Source: an uncultured Flavobacteriaceae bacterium
GTDB lineage: Bacteria; Bacteroidota; Bacteroidia; Flavobacteriales; Flavobacteriaceae
Length of the DNA stretch: 64,000 nt
NCBI GenBank assembly: GCA_947500445.1
Contig: CANMSB010000026.1
Location: 1-64,000 of the forward strand
Direction: 5' to 3'
Shown here: positions 26,678-35,822 of the stretch, in pieces
Position numbering within the stretch: the stretch's first letter is position 1
Layout: each line of letters begins with the position of its first letter
Translations under genes and position numbers: made by a program
The notes under the pieces: generated by a model
Database searches by the model: none
What the model was told of the DNA's origin: nothing
What the model saw: only the letters and a program-made list of their open reading frames with translations

Positions 26678-27263
26678 CTTTTTTCTATTGCTGGTCAGCT
26701 GTGCCCCCTATCCTAAAAAACAAGGATTTTCCGCTAGCGCACTATCAAAAGAGACCCTGGTCAATCCTTTTTTTTCGGACGCTACAAAAGATTATGTCTA
26801 CAAATCGAAGATTACGATATATGACAAGACTTTGGGCGGCATCCTGATCATCAAAAAAACGGCCGAGGAACAACATCGTATCGTTTTCACAACGGAAATG
26901 GGAAATACGATATTTGACTTTACCCTGACGGAAGAACAGTTTAAAGTAAACCGCATACTGGCCGATCTGGACCGTAAAATAATCGTAAAAACACTCCAAA
27001 GGGACTTTACGGCCTTGATCAAGGAAAACCTAATGGCCACCAAAGGCTTTACCAACGGAACGACAACGATACGGCAAGCCAAACTGTTGGGAAAATTCCA
27101 TTATTACACTTTTGAAAACGGAAAACTCGTTCAAATAACGCGAACGGGAAACACAAGGGAAAAAGTGGTTTTTCGTTTCTCGGGAATTAATGATAACATT
27201 GCACAAGAAATCCAAATCGACCACCGGAACATAAGGTTGCAAATCGGTTTAAAAGCCTTTTGA
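26658..27263 (+). CDS. Outer-membrane lipoprotein, LolB-like partner of the LolA protein
   Basis: A 201-aa lipoprotein: the leader MRFLLSSFFLLLVSCAP has a lipobox with lipidated Cys. The mature part is beta-rich (YVYKSKITIYDKTLGGILIIKK, HRIVFTTEMGNTIFDFTLTE), with a fold like LolA/LolB receptors. Coming right after the LolA gene with a 20-bp overlap, it probably receives pigment or lipid cargo at the outer membrane. The start is ATG 26658; the frame is open to 26628 but lacks a signal sequence there. Not recognised by name. Confidence 0.75.
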   Translation: MRFLLSSFFLLLVSCAPYPKKQGFSASALSKETLVNPFFSDATKDYVYKSKITIYDKTLGGILIIKKTAEEQHRIVFTTEMGNTIFDFTLTEEQFKVNRILADLDRKIIVKTLQRDFTALIKENLMATKGFTNGTTTIRQAKLLGKFHYYTFENGKLVQITRTGNTREKVVFRFSGINDNIAQEIQIDHRNIRLQIGLKAF

Positions 27264-27354
27264 TAGCACCTTAATTTTGAATTGGTATGAGATAGCTAGT
27301 TCGCTCCGGGGATGTACCGTTGCGGAGAGCATAAAACGGGTTAAAAAGAGAAGT

Positions 27355-27729
27355 ATGTTGATCGAAGGACTGTATTCCATAGAAACGTTCGAACAAGAGG
27401 ACGCTACGGTAACCGCTACCGTAAAATTGCATAAGGAACATGCCGTATTTAAAGGGCATTTTCCCGGTAACCCCGTAATGCCGGGCGTATGCATGATACA
27501 GATGATCACAGAGCTTACCGAAAAAGCCTTGGACAAGGAACTGTTTTTATCCGTGGCATCCAACATCAAGTTTATGGCCATCATCAACCCGGAAAAGAAC
27601 GATACCATACGTTTGGCATTGACCATTACGGAGACGCCCGATACCGTTAAGGTGAAGAACACCGTACATTTTGAAGATACCTTGGCACTAAAGTTAAGCG
27701 CTACCTTCACACCAAAAACGAGGGTATGA
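27355..27729 (+). CDS. FabZ-like 3-hydroxyacyl-ACP dehydratase
   Basis: A 124-aa hotdog protein with the true FabZ active-site block FKGHFPGNPVMPGVCMIQMITE (His and the downstream helix), so this is the most canonical dehydratase in the cluster. It should eliminate water from 3-hydroxyacyl-ACP. Start ATG 27355, preceded by an A/G-rich stretch (AAAAAGAGAAGT); the frame is open to a TTG at 27277 but the family does not extend there. Its stop overlaps the next ATG by 4 bp. Confidence 0.85.
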   Translation: MLIEGLYSIETFEQEDATVTATVKLHKEHAVFKGHFPGNPVMPGVCMIQMITELTEKALDKELFLSVASNIKFMAIINPEKNDTIRLALTITETPDTVKVKNTVHFEDTLALKLSATFTPKTRV

Positions 27730-28223
27730 AGTGCGTAGCCTTCCTACTCGCCTTTTTCATATTTTGGTCCGATACCCCGGAAATTTCGGAGGTGCGAAAC
27801 GCCTATCGCCAAGCTTCCGATAGCGAAGCCATAGCGGTACAATTGCACGGAGACCTTGTTACCGTTTCCAGGACATCCGACCCCGTATTATTGGCATATA
27901 AGGGCGCAGCCACTACGCTAATGGCAAAACATGCAACAACTATAAAAGAGAAAAAAAAGTATTTTAAGGAAGGGAAGGACAATTTGGAGTATGCCTTAGC
28001 GAAAGACCCCAACAATATCGAAATTCGTTTTATACGCTTGAGCGTACAGGAAAATGCCCCAAAAATTACCGGCTACCGTAAAAACCGAAACGAAGACAAG
28101 GCATTTCTTTTGGAACATTTAACCAAAGTGAAGGACAGGGCACTGAAACGCTACCTCAAGGAGTTTGCAGCTGAATCGACCAGTTTTACTTCGGCCGAAA
28201 AGGAACAGGTCGCCGGCACCTGA
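27726..28223 (+). CDS. Exported helical protein of unknown function
   Basis: A 165-aa protein with a short signal-like N-terminus (MKCVAFLLAFFIFWSDT) and a helical, TPR-like body: LLAYKGAATTLMAKHATTIKEKKKYFKEGKDNLEYALAKDPNNIEIRFIRL. Proteins of this type recur at this place in flexirubin clusters, but I know no function. It is translationally coupled to the FabZ-like gene and is the last pigment gene before the foreign cassette. Confidence 0.7.
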   Translation: MKCVAFLLAFFIFWSDTPEISEVRNAYRQASDSEAIAVQLHGDLVTVSRTSDPVLLAYKGAATTLMAKHATTIKEKKKYFKEGKDNLEYALAKDPNNIEIRFIRLSVQENAPKITGYRKNRNEDKAFLLEHLTKVKDRALKRYLKEFAAESTSFTSAEKEQVAGT

Positions 28224-28356
28224 ACCCCGTGGCACCAATGATGCATTAAAAAGTTATTGGATTATCCAGAGGTTATATGTCATTTAAAATGAAAAAACGA
28301 CAATTAGCATAGTAATACTGACCATTGCTTTATCATTTGAAAACAATCGTGGATAT

Positions 28357-28815
28357 ATGGAACAAAATTTAGCTGATTTCAAGATAATCGGAATTTCAAT
28401 CCAAACGACCAACGAGGGCGGACAATCCACTGAAGATATAGGTAAACTTTGGGGTCAATTCTACTCAGATGGAATTTCGGACAAAATACCTAACAAACGC
28501 TCTGAAGAAGTTTATTCGATTTATACCGACTATGAAACGGATCATACTGGAAAAATTAGAGCAATAATCGGACAGAAAGTAACATCCTTGGACAAAATTC
28601 CCGACGGACTTATCGGGCGGGAATTTAAAGGCGGAGAATATAGCAAACTTGTGGCAAAAGGAGAAATGCCAAATGCAATCGTCGACCTATGGAAAAAGGT
28701 CTGGAAAGAAGGTAAAGAACTAAAACGTAGATACACAGCGGACTTTGAAATTTATGGAGCGAAATCACAAAACGGAGCGGATTCGGAAGTGGACGTATTT
28801 ATTGCGACGGAATAA
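28357..28815 (+). CDS. GyrI-like / effector-binding domain protein
   Basis: A 152-aa protein resembling the AraC effector-binding (GyrI-like) domain: FKIIGISIQTTNEGGQSTEDIGKLWGQFYSDG, YTDYETDHTGKIRAIIGQKV, AKGEMPNAIVDLWKKVWKEG and TADFEIYG in family order. Such stand-alone domains bind small hydrophobic ligands. It differs from its pigment-gene neighbours in its looser spacing (133 bp upstream) and AT-richer codons, and belongs to the inserted cassette 28224-29957. Confidence 0.8.
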   Translation: MEQNLADFKIIGISIQTTNEGGQSTEDIGKLWGQFYSDGISDKIPNKRSEEVYSIYTDYETDHTGKIRAIIGQKVTSLDKIPDGLIGREFKGGEYSKLVAKGEMPNAIVDLWKKVWKEGKELKRRYTADFEIYGAKSQNGADSEVDVFIATE

Positions 28816-28880
28816 ATACCCCCTGTAACAAAACCTCCTAACCGTTAGCTGCAAACCAAAAAAAAATCCGATTAGTGAAT

Positions 28881-29240
28881 TCAATGAAATGTTATTGAAA
28901 AACTAGAATCTAAAAACAGCGCTGCGATAATCAAAATTATCATTAGAACGGCAGGAATGTTCCTTTCCATAAAATTGTGTTTTAAAACAATATGTGCAGC
29001 TAGTCCACCAACCGCAAATGGCAATAAACCGATTAAGGCAAACGGTCTGATACTCGAAAACCAGAGACCAATAACACCCGTGATTTCTAATACGCCGATC
29101 ATGCGCATTACCACTCCACCATTATTCATTTCTTCCATTCGACTTTTCATCGGTTCCATCCCGATCAATTTTTGAGTACCTGCTATCGAATAAATTAAGC
29201 TGATAATTCCAAGAGCGGTATAAAAAAGCGTTAGTTCCAT
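28881..29240 (-). CDS. DoxX family membrane protein
   Basis: About 119 aa, four membrane helices: LTLFYTALGIISLIYSIAG, VVMRMIGVLEITGVIGLW, FALIGLLPFAVGGLAAHIV and IPAVLMIILIIAALFL. DoxX/DoxD-like proteins are linked with thiol redox and quinone stress. Start taken as ATG 29240 (MELTLFY); an ATG at 29261 is in frame. It is divergent from an HxlR regulator that probably controls it, and is encoded on the strand opposite to the pigment operon. Confidence 0.85.
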   Translation of the reverse strand: MELTLFYTALGIISLIYSIAGTQKLIGMEPMKSRMEEMNNGGVVMRMIGVLEITGVIGLWFSSIRPFALIGLLPFAVGGLAAHIVLKHNFMERNIPAVLMIILIIAALFLDSSFSITFH

Positions 29241-29282
29241 ATAAATACATTTTTTATACATGTAAATATAATCTCAATAATA

Positions 29283-29296
29283 TACTTTTGAAAGTA
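29283..29296. promoter_or_regulatory. Dyad TACTTTTGAAAGTA, candidate HxlR operator
   Basis: TACTTT-TG-AAAGTA is a 14-bp dyad in the divergent doxX/hxlR gap, followed by a second AT-rich box AGTATATTAGTTTC. HxlR proteins commonly bind such dyads in the shared promoter and autoregulate. Position and symmetry are seen; binding is inferred. Confidence 0.45.
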
Positions 29297-29365
29297 GTAA
29301 CCAAATAGTATATTAGTTTCTTTTTATATAGTTGTTTGATAATCAATTTTCTAAATTTAATTAAA

Positions 29366-29695
29366 ATGAAAGAATGTGAAAATAAAGTTTCATCCCTGCA
29401 ATTTATATTGAAGGTTTTAGGTGGAAAATGGAAAATCCATATCCTATCAAAACTCTATTTTGGAAAAAGAAGGTTTAAAGAACTGGAGAGGGAAGTAGAT
29501 GGGATTTCACCTAAAATGTTGAGTAAAGAATTAAAAGACTTGGAATCGATCGGAATTGTCAATAGAAATACATTTAATACAGTTCCGATTACGGTAGAAT
29601 ATAGCTTATCGGAAGAGGGGTTGACTTTAAAACCCATACTTGATCAAATGATGGAATGGTCGGCCAAGTTCAGAGCGTTAAAAGTAGGCAGGTGA
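29366..29695 (+). CDS. HxlR family winged-helix transcriptional regulator
   Basis: 109 aa with the full HxlR domain: LKVLGGKWKIHILSKLYFGKRRFKELEREVDGISPKMLSKELKDLESIGIVNR followed by a wing and TVEYSLSEEGLTLKPIL. The conserved N-terminal Cys is present (MKECENK). Start ATG 29366 is preferred to an upstream in-frame start at 29336, because the family begins near MKEC. It probably senses redox or reactive electrophiles and represses the divergent DoxX gene. Confidence 0.88.
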   Translation: MKECENKVSSLQFILKVLGGKWKIHILSKLYFGKRRFKELEREVDGISPKMLSKELKDLESIGIVNRNTFNTVPITVEYSLSEEGLTLKPILDQMMEWSAKFRALKVGR

Positions 29696-29957
29696 CATTT
29701 TGTGCAAACATAGCCGGTAACCGTCTGAACCGAGCAGTTTGTATGTATGGGCCGAACCCGGCAAAAGATTAAAACAAGACATAAAATCGGGTGATGTGCT
29801 CATCCAAAAAGTAAGCGTCTTTTTACACCTTAGCTTTCATCCCCACTACCGATTTCAAATACTCCCCATAATCGTATCTTTGATAAAATTGCGAAGCCGC
29901 AGTTTCGCGAGTGCCAACGATACCGTGCCGACCCATACCCCATCCATACAAGAAACG

Positions 29958-31121
29958 ATGCAACGCCTAGGGTGTTGCGTTCTGGTACCGACCTATAACA
30001 ATGGGGGCACCCTTAAAAAAGTACTGGACGGTATTTTAAAACGGACCACATCGGTAATCGTAATAAACGACGGGGCTACGGACAATACTGCCGATATCCT
30101 AGCCGTGTATCCAGAAGTACAACAACTACACCTACCGGAAAACAAAGGCAAGGGAAATGCCCTGCGCCACGGTTTTGAAAAGGCGATCGCATTAGGGTTT
30201 GCCTATGCCATCACCATCGATTCGGACGGGCAACACTATCCCGACGATATTCCTGTGTTTCTTGAAGCCTTGGAAAATAGTGAAAACAAGAATATACTGC
30301 TTATCGGGGCCCGAAATATGGCCCAATCCGACGTACCGGGAAAAAGTAGTTTCGGAAACAAGTTTTCCAACTTTTGGTTTTGGTTCGAGACGGGTAAACG
30401 GCTGACCGACACCCAAAGCGGTTATCGGTTATATCCCCTAAAGGAGATAGCCAAACTTCGGTTGCGAACCCCAAAATTCGAGTTTGAAATAGAGGTGATC
30501 GTAAAAGCTGCCTGGAACGGCACCTCGGTCCAAAATATTCCCATACGCATTTCATACGATGAGGAAGAACGTGTTTCCCATTTCAGGACCGTTCCCGATT
30601 TTGCCCGTATCAGTGTTTTAAATACCTGGTTCGTTATCGTTGCCCTATTTTACATAAAACCTAGGAACCTTTTTCGGAAAATTAAAAAAAAGGGATTTAA
30701 ACAGTTTTTGATAGAGAATGTACTACAACATAACGACTCTCCCAAAAAAAAGGCATTGTCCATTGCCCTTGGTGTTTTTATCGGCATTTGTCCGTTTTGG
30801 GGCTTTCAAACGCTTCTGGTGTTTTCGTTGGCCGTTTTTTTAAAGCTGAACAAGGCCATTGCCTTTGCCTTTTCCAATGTGAGCATTCCCCCGATGATTC
30901 CCTTTATCATTTATGGGAGCGTACACCTGGGCATGTTCCTTACCGGCGAGCCACTTTCGTTTTCGATGGACGACCTTACCCAAAACCTTGAAGTGTTGCA
31001 GCACCTGAAAACCTATTTGGTGGGAAGCTTTGCCCTCGCCCTGATCGCAGCGGTACTTTTCGGTTCGATCGGATACGCCGTACTGATCGCAAAGCAAAAA
31101 ATCACCGTTGACAATGGATAA
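29958..31121 (+). CDS. Glycosyltransferase family 2 fused to DUF2062
   Basis: A 387-aa protein. Residues 1-215 are a GT2 domain (VLVPTYNNGGTLKKVLDGIL, VINDGATDNTADIL, ITIDSDGQHYPDDI with the D-x-D metal site, DTQSGYRLYP). Residues 250-380 are DUF2062 with membrane segments (LSIALGVFIGICPFWGFQTLLVFSLAVFL). This fusion is typical of flexirubin and aryl polyene loci and may attach a sugar to the lipid-linked pigment or to a lipid carrier. True start ATG 29958; the open frame from 29739 crosses cassette-derived sequence. It overlaps the next gene by 8 bp. Confidence 0.88.
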   Translation: MQRLGCCVLVPTYNNGGTLKKVLDGILKRTTSVIVINDGATDNTADILAVYPEVQQLHLPENKGKGNALRHGFEKAIALGFAYAITIDSDGQHYPDDIPVFLEALENSENKNILLIGARNMAQSDVPGKSSFGNKFSNFWFWFETGKRLTDTQSGYRLYPLKEIAKLRLRTPKFEFEIEVIVKAAWNGTSVQNIPIRISYDEEERVSHFRTVPDFARISVLNTWFVIVALFYIKPRNLFRKIKKKGFKQFLIENVLQHNDSPKKKALSIALGVFIGICPFWGFQTLLVFSLAVFLKLNKAIAFAFSNVSIPPMIPFIIYGSVHLGMFLTGEPLSFSMDDLTQNLEVLQHLKTYLVGSFALALIAAVLFGSIGYAVLIAKQKITVDNG

Positions 31122-34100
31122 GGTGTTCGGAAACATATACCGCGGGATACGGCGATGGAAATGGGGGAGTTTCTTGGGTTTGTTGCTCCTTATTGCGGCG
31201 CTACTGGCCATTGTACGCCAAATTCGCTTTGAAGATGACATCACTTCCCTGATTCCCGCAAACGACGATGCCAAACGCATTCAGAAAGTGCTGAAATCCA
31301 TTACGTTTACCGATAAGATCGTCGTCAACATCCAGAAGGGCGAACAAGGCACCATAGACGACCTTACGGCATACGCCACGGTTTTTTTGGATAGTTTGGA
31401 ACAGAACGGTTCCGAATACATCAAAAACATTCAGGGACGCATCAACGAGGACGACCTTCCCAAAACCCTGGACCTGGTCTACAACAATTTACCGCTGTTC
31501 TTGGACGCTGCCGATTACGAGGGCATACAGGAACAACTCACGCCAGATAGCATTGCCAAGATTACGGCCAAAAACTACCGTTCCCTGGTTTCACCTTCGG
31601 GAATTGTAACCCGAAAAACCATTTTAAAAGATCCTTTGGGGCTGTCGTTCCTTGCGCTAAAAAAATTACAGCAATTGGGTATCGGCGACGACTTTAAACT
31701 CAAAAATGGCTTTTTGCTCGATGCAAAAGAAACCAATATCCTTCTTTTTGTCACCCCGGTACACAGCTCCAACGCTACGGACAAAAACCTGCCCTTTTCC
31801 GAGCGGCTATATGCCCTTCAAGAGCAGTTGAACGCCCAATTTAAGGGCACGGTAAAAAGCGAATACTATGGTGCCGCACTGGTAGCGGTTGCAAATGCCA
31901 AACAGATTCGGAAGGACATTCAGTTTACGGTCAGCATCGCCATGACCGTACTGCTCATTTTAATGATTTTTTTTTACCGCAAATGGTCCCTACCGCTCAT
32001 CCTGTTCGCCCCTACCCTGTTCGGGGTACTATTAGCAGTGGCCTTTCTATGCTTGATCCGGGCCAAAATATCGATCATTTCCCTTGGTATCGGATCCGTA
32101 CTGTTGGGCGTTACCTTGGATTATGCGCTGCATATCCTCACGCATATCCGAAACGGCAATAGCGTGCAAAGCCTCTATACCGATGTGGCCCCATCAATTT
32201 TAATGAGCAGTGCCACCACGGCATCCGCATTTTTATGCCTGTTGTTCCTAGAGTCGCAGGCCCTGCAAGATTTGGGCATTTTTGCGGCGGTAAGCGTTTT
32301 GGGCGCATCGGTATTCGCCCTGGTTTTTATCCCACAGGTATATAAAACCGTAAAAAAAACGCCCGGAAAAACGATTTTGGACCGTTTGGCGGCACATGCC
32401 TTTCATAGGAACAAATGGGCCATTATTGCCGTGTTGTTGCTTACCGTAATCAGTTGTTTTACGTACGGTACGGTCAAATTCAATAAAGACCTTACCAAAC
32501 TGAATTACGAACCTGAGGTACTGCTATCGGCCCGCAAACGCTTGGAGACCTTAACGGACATCAGTTCCAAATCCATTTACCTTTCCACCTATGGGGAACA
32601 ACAGGAAAAGGTATTGCAACGAAACGATTCCCTATACAGGGTTTTGGAAGGCATGGCCGAAAAGGAGGCCATTATCAGCTTTAGTTCCATTGGGGCGCTG
32701 GTACGGTCGCAAAAACTACAGCGGCAGAAAATAGCGGCCTGGAACGCGTTTTGGGAAGGCGACAGGGCAATGAAAACCTCGGAAAACCTGATAAAAAGCG
32801 GTACGCCCTTAGGGCTTAAGGAAACCACCTTCGATGGGTTTTACCGACTACTAAAAAGAGAGTTTCGCCCCATAAAAATTTCCGACTTGGAAACCGTAAA
32901 ATCGTTCGCGGTGGACGATTTTATCGTGCAAGATGCCAATGGCACCACCATTACGTCCCTGGTAAAGGTCGGGGACGCCCATATTGATTCCGTTAGGGCC
33001 GCCTTTGCGAACGAACCCCATACCCTATTGATCGATAGGCAGCAGCTAAACGAGACTTTTCTGGGAAATTTAAAGGACGATTTCAATAGTCTTATCGGGT
33101 ATTCCTTAATAGTGGTAGTCCTCATTTTAGGCTTCTTTTACCGTAGCCTTTCCCTAACCCTGGTCACCAGCATTCCCATTTTCCTCACGTGGTTTTTAAC
33201 GGTAGGCGTTATGGGCGTGTTCCATATCGAGTTCAATATTTTCAACATCATCATTTGCAGTTTTATTTTTGGTCTAGGGGTGGATTATAGCATTTTCGTC
33301 ACCAATGGGCTGTTGACCGAATACCGTACGGGCGAAAAGGTATTACCGACGCATAAAACGGCCATCATCCTATCGGTCATTACCACCATTGCAGGGGTAG
33401 GCGTGCTCGTTTTTGCAAAACATCCGGTGTTGTATACCATATCGTTGGTATCGCTTATCGGGATTTTTTGTGCCGCTTTTGTTGCCTTTACCATACAACC
33501 CCTATTGTTTCGGTTGTTTATCGGAAATCGAAAAAAACGGCCCATTTCGGTGCGCTATCTCATCCATTCCATTGTTTCTTTCGGGTATTTCGGCCTGGGG
33601 GGATTGTTGCTCTCGTTGTATGCCTGGATCGTGTTGAAAATTTCTCCCAACAGTCGCAACAAAAAGCAACTCGGTTTTCATACCGTGGTGTCCAAACTTA
33701 TGGGTTCCGTACTTTACACCAATCCCTTTGTTCGGAAAACGATTCGGAACCCGCATGGGGAAACTTTTGCAAAACCGGCAATGATCATTGCGAACCATAC
33801 CTCTTTCCTCGATATTTTGTCCATCGGTATGCTACATCCCAAAATTATCTTTTTGGTCAACGACTGGGTGTACCACTCCCCGGTATTCGGTTGGGCCGCT
33901 AAATTGGCGGGGGCCTATCCGGTATCGAGCGGGCTTGAAAACGGTACTGCCTATTTGAAGGAGAAAGTGGCACAGGGTTTTAGCCTGATCGCCTTTCCGG
34001 AGGGTACCCGATCCACCAGCAATACCATAAAACGTTTTCACAAGGGCGCTTTCTTTCTGGCGGAATCGTTCGATCTGGATATCCTTCCCGTACTCATCCA

Positions 34101-34821
34101 TGGCAATTCGGAAGTACTGCCCAAAGGCACGTTTAGCATTCGGGACGGGAGCATTACCGTTGAAATACTTCCTAGAATTCCATCACAAACAACACAATTC
34201 GGAAAAAACTATACCGAACGCAGCAAAAAGGTAGCTGCCCTGTTTCGAAACGAATTCTATCGCCTGCGCAACACCATAGAAACAGAAAACTATTGGCATG
34301 CTACCCTGTTGGAACATTTTCGGTACAAAGGGGACCAGGTATACGACACGGTGAAAAAGGACCTAAAACAACATTCAAAAATCTATTTTCAGCTGTTACG
34401 GAACATCGGAAAAACGGACCGTATCGTTCACATTTCCGAAGGATACGGACAATTGGATTTTCTGCTCATGCTCGATTCCGGTACTCGGAACGTAACCCTG
34501 TATCTGGAAGACGCTTCGACCCGTGCCCTTGTCCGAAATAATTTTCTTGTCCAACAGCACCGTCGCTTGACGGTAGCCGATGATCGGGAGACCCTTCTGG
34601 AAACAACGGCAGATGTACTTATCTTGGATACCGATACCGATCCCGAACCGTTCGATAGTTGGGAAAATGATTTTTTAGGCCGTTTTTCTATGGTAATCAT
34701 ATTAAAAAGCACCGAAGACGGCCCTTTGATGGAAAAATTGCGCTCCGTTGGCTTTGAACGGCAGCAGGAGATTACGGACTATTTTCAATTTTCAAGGACA
34801 ACCCCGTTTAACCTACAATAA
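31114..34821 (+). CDS. MMPL exporter fused to PlsC acyltransferase and a methyltransferase-like domain
   Basis: A 1235-aa protein. Residues 1-790 are an MMPL/RND-type exporter with two blocks of membrane helices (about 265-430 and 650-790) and two periplasmic loops. A PlsC-type acyltransferase follows, with NHTSFLD near 894 and FPEGTRS near 964. The last 150 residues look like a class I SAM methyltransferase (RIVHISEGYGQLDFLL near 1108, VTLYLEDAS near 1130), though the GxGxG loop is not classical. In aryl polyene clusters the MMPL protein is thought to flip the product; here lipid acylation and perhaps methylation are on the same chain. Start ATG 31114 overlaps the preceding stop. Confidence 0.85.
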   Translation: MDKVFGNIYRGIRRWKWGSFLGLLLLIAALLAIVRQIRFEDDITSLIPANDDAKRIQKVLKSITFTDKIVVNIQKGEQGTIDDLTAYATVFLDSLEQNGSEYIKNIQGRINEDDLPKTLDLVYNNLPLFLDAADYEGIQEQLTPDSIAKITAKNYRSLVSPSGIVTRKTILKDPLGLSFLALKKLQQLGIGDDFKLKNGFLLDAKETNILLFVTPVHSSNATDKNLPFSERLYALQEQLNAQFKGTVKSEYYGAALVAVANAKQIRKDIQFTVSIAMTVLLILMIFFYRKWSLPLILFAPTLFGVLLAVAFLCLIRAKISIISLGIGSVLLGVTLDYALHILTHIRNGNSVQSLYTDVAPSILMSSATTASAFLCLLFLESQALQDLGIFAAVSVLGASVFALVFIPQVYKTVKKTPGKTILDRLAAHAFHRNKWAIIAVLLLTVISCFTYGTVKFNKDLTKLNYEPEVLLSARKRLETLTDISSKSIYLSTYGEQQEKVLQRNDSLYRVLEGMAEKEAIISFSSIGALVRSQKLQRQKIAAWNAFWEGDRAMKTSENLIKSGTPLGLKETTFDGFYRLLKREFRPIKISDLETVKSFAVDDFIVQDANGTTITSLVKVGDAHIDSVRAAFANEPHTLLIDRQQLNETFLGNLKDDFNSLIGYSLIVVVLILGFFYRSLSLTLVTSIPIFLTWFLTVGVMGVFHIEFNIFNIIICSFIFGLGVDYSIFVTNGLLTEYRTGEKVLPTHKTAIILSVITTIAGVGVLVFAKHPVLYTISLVSLIGIFCAAFVAFTIQPLLFRLFIGNRKKRPISVRYLIHSIVSFGYFGLGGLLLSLYAWIVLKISPNSRNKKQLGFHTVVSKLMGSVLYTNPFVRKTIRNPHGETFAKPAMIIANHTSFLDILSIGMLHPKIIFLVNDWVYHSPVFGWAAKLAGAYPVSSGLENGTAYLKEKVAQGFSLIAFPEGTRSTSNTIKRFHKGAFFLAESFDLDILPVLIHGNSEVLPKGTFSIRDGSITVEILPRIPSQTTQFGKNYTERSKKVAALFRNEFYRLRNTIETENYWHATLLEHFRYKGDQVYDTVKKDLKQHSKIYFQLLRNIGKTDRIVHISEGYGQLDFLLMLDSGTRNVTLYLEDASTRALVRNNFLVQQHRRLTVADDRETLLETTADVLILDTDTDPEPFDSWENDFLGRFSMVIILKSTEDGPLMEKLRSVGFERQQEITDYFQFSRTTPFNLQ

Positions 34822-34830
34822 ACATTAGCC

Positions 34831-35643
34831 ATGAAAAAGAACACCATCGACGTTTCCGAATTAAGAGATCGCTTGGGAACGCCGAACCTTATCGTATTGG
34901 ATGCGACCATTCCAAAAGTAGCCGGTGCCGCTCTACCAAAAGGAAAACGGCGTATTCCAGGGGCACGCTTTTTTGATATCAAAAAGGCCTTTAGCGATAG
35001 GGACAGTCCTTTTCCCAATACCTTCCCCAAAGTCGAACAATTTCAAGAAGCCTGCCGTGCCCTTGGCATCGATAACGAGAGTACTGTTGTGGTGTATGAC
35101 GATCTGGGAATCTATTCAAGTCCGCGTGCTTGGTGGATGTTAAGGACCATGGGGCATAAAAATGTACTGGTCCTCGACGGTGGACTGCCGGAATGGGAAC
35201 GGCGGGGCTATGCAACCGAGGCCGTAACGGAACGCCCTATAACGGCCGGAAATTTTAAGGCAAGCTTTGATGCCGATGCCGTTGAACAATTCGAGTTTAT
35301 CCAATCCAATAGTTCTAGCTCCGAAGCCCTGGTCATCGATGCCCGTTCGGCGGATCGGTTTTATGCCCGGGTCCCCGAACCCCGCGCGGATCTTAGGGGC
35401 GGTCATATTCCGGGGTCCATGAACATTCCCTATACCGAAGTATTGGAAAATGGTAAATTCAAATCGCCCCAGACCCTAAAACCGGTCTTCGAACCCTTAC
35501 AAGGTGAAACAAGACCCTTGGTATTCTCCTGTGGTTCCGGAATTACGGCATGTATCGTTTTACTGGCCAGCGAACAACTATTGCAGAACCAACTGGCCGT
35601 TTATGATGGTTCTTGGACGGAATATGCGCTAAAGACCTCTTGA
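34831..35643 (+). CDS. Sulfurtransferase with two rhodanese domains
   Basis: 270 aa. The N-terminal rhodanese is inactive-looking, with Asp-Gly-Gly-Leu (VLDGGLPEW). The C-terminal one has the active loop VFSCGSGITACIVLLA, where the catalytic Cys is followed by G-S-G-I-T-A, the form typical of 3-mercaptopyruvate sulfurtransferase. CH2A-type RIPGARFFDIKKAF marks the N-domain. It is 9 bp behind the MMPL gene and therefore co-transcribed, though a direct role in flexirubin is unclear. Confidence 0.88.
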   Translation: MKKNTIDVSELRDRLGTPNLIVLDATIPKVAGAALPKGKRRIPGARFFDIKKAFSDRDSPFPNTFPKVEQFQEACRALGIDNESTVVVYDDLGIYSSPRAWWMLRTMGHKNVLVLDGGLPEWERRGYATEAVTERPITAGNFKASFDADAVEQFEFIQSNSSSSEALVIDARSADRFYARVPEPRADLRGGHIPGSMNIPYTEVLENGKFKSPQTLKPVFEPLQGETRPLVFSCGSGITACIVLLASEQLLQNQLAVYDGSWTEYALKTS

Positions 35644-35822
35644 TGGCACATCGTTTCGTTTTGAAGTAACAAAAGTGATAACTTTATGACCATAGGATTA
35701 TGGCAATGGAACGCCGGTCATCCGCCGCGGTCAACTATGATATGATGGTAAAGTAGTAAGCAGTTGAGACGGTTTTAGCGGCACGGTCAAACCTAGCTAT
35801 CGAATAAAAAATTGCAAAGGGA

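Noticed and set aside
29739-29957. 73-residue extension in front of the glycosyltransferase
   Set aside because: It crosses intergenic sequence next to the HxlR cassette and does not resemble GT2 proteins; ATG 29958 starts at the family motif.
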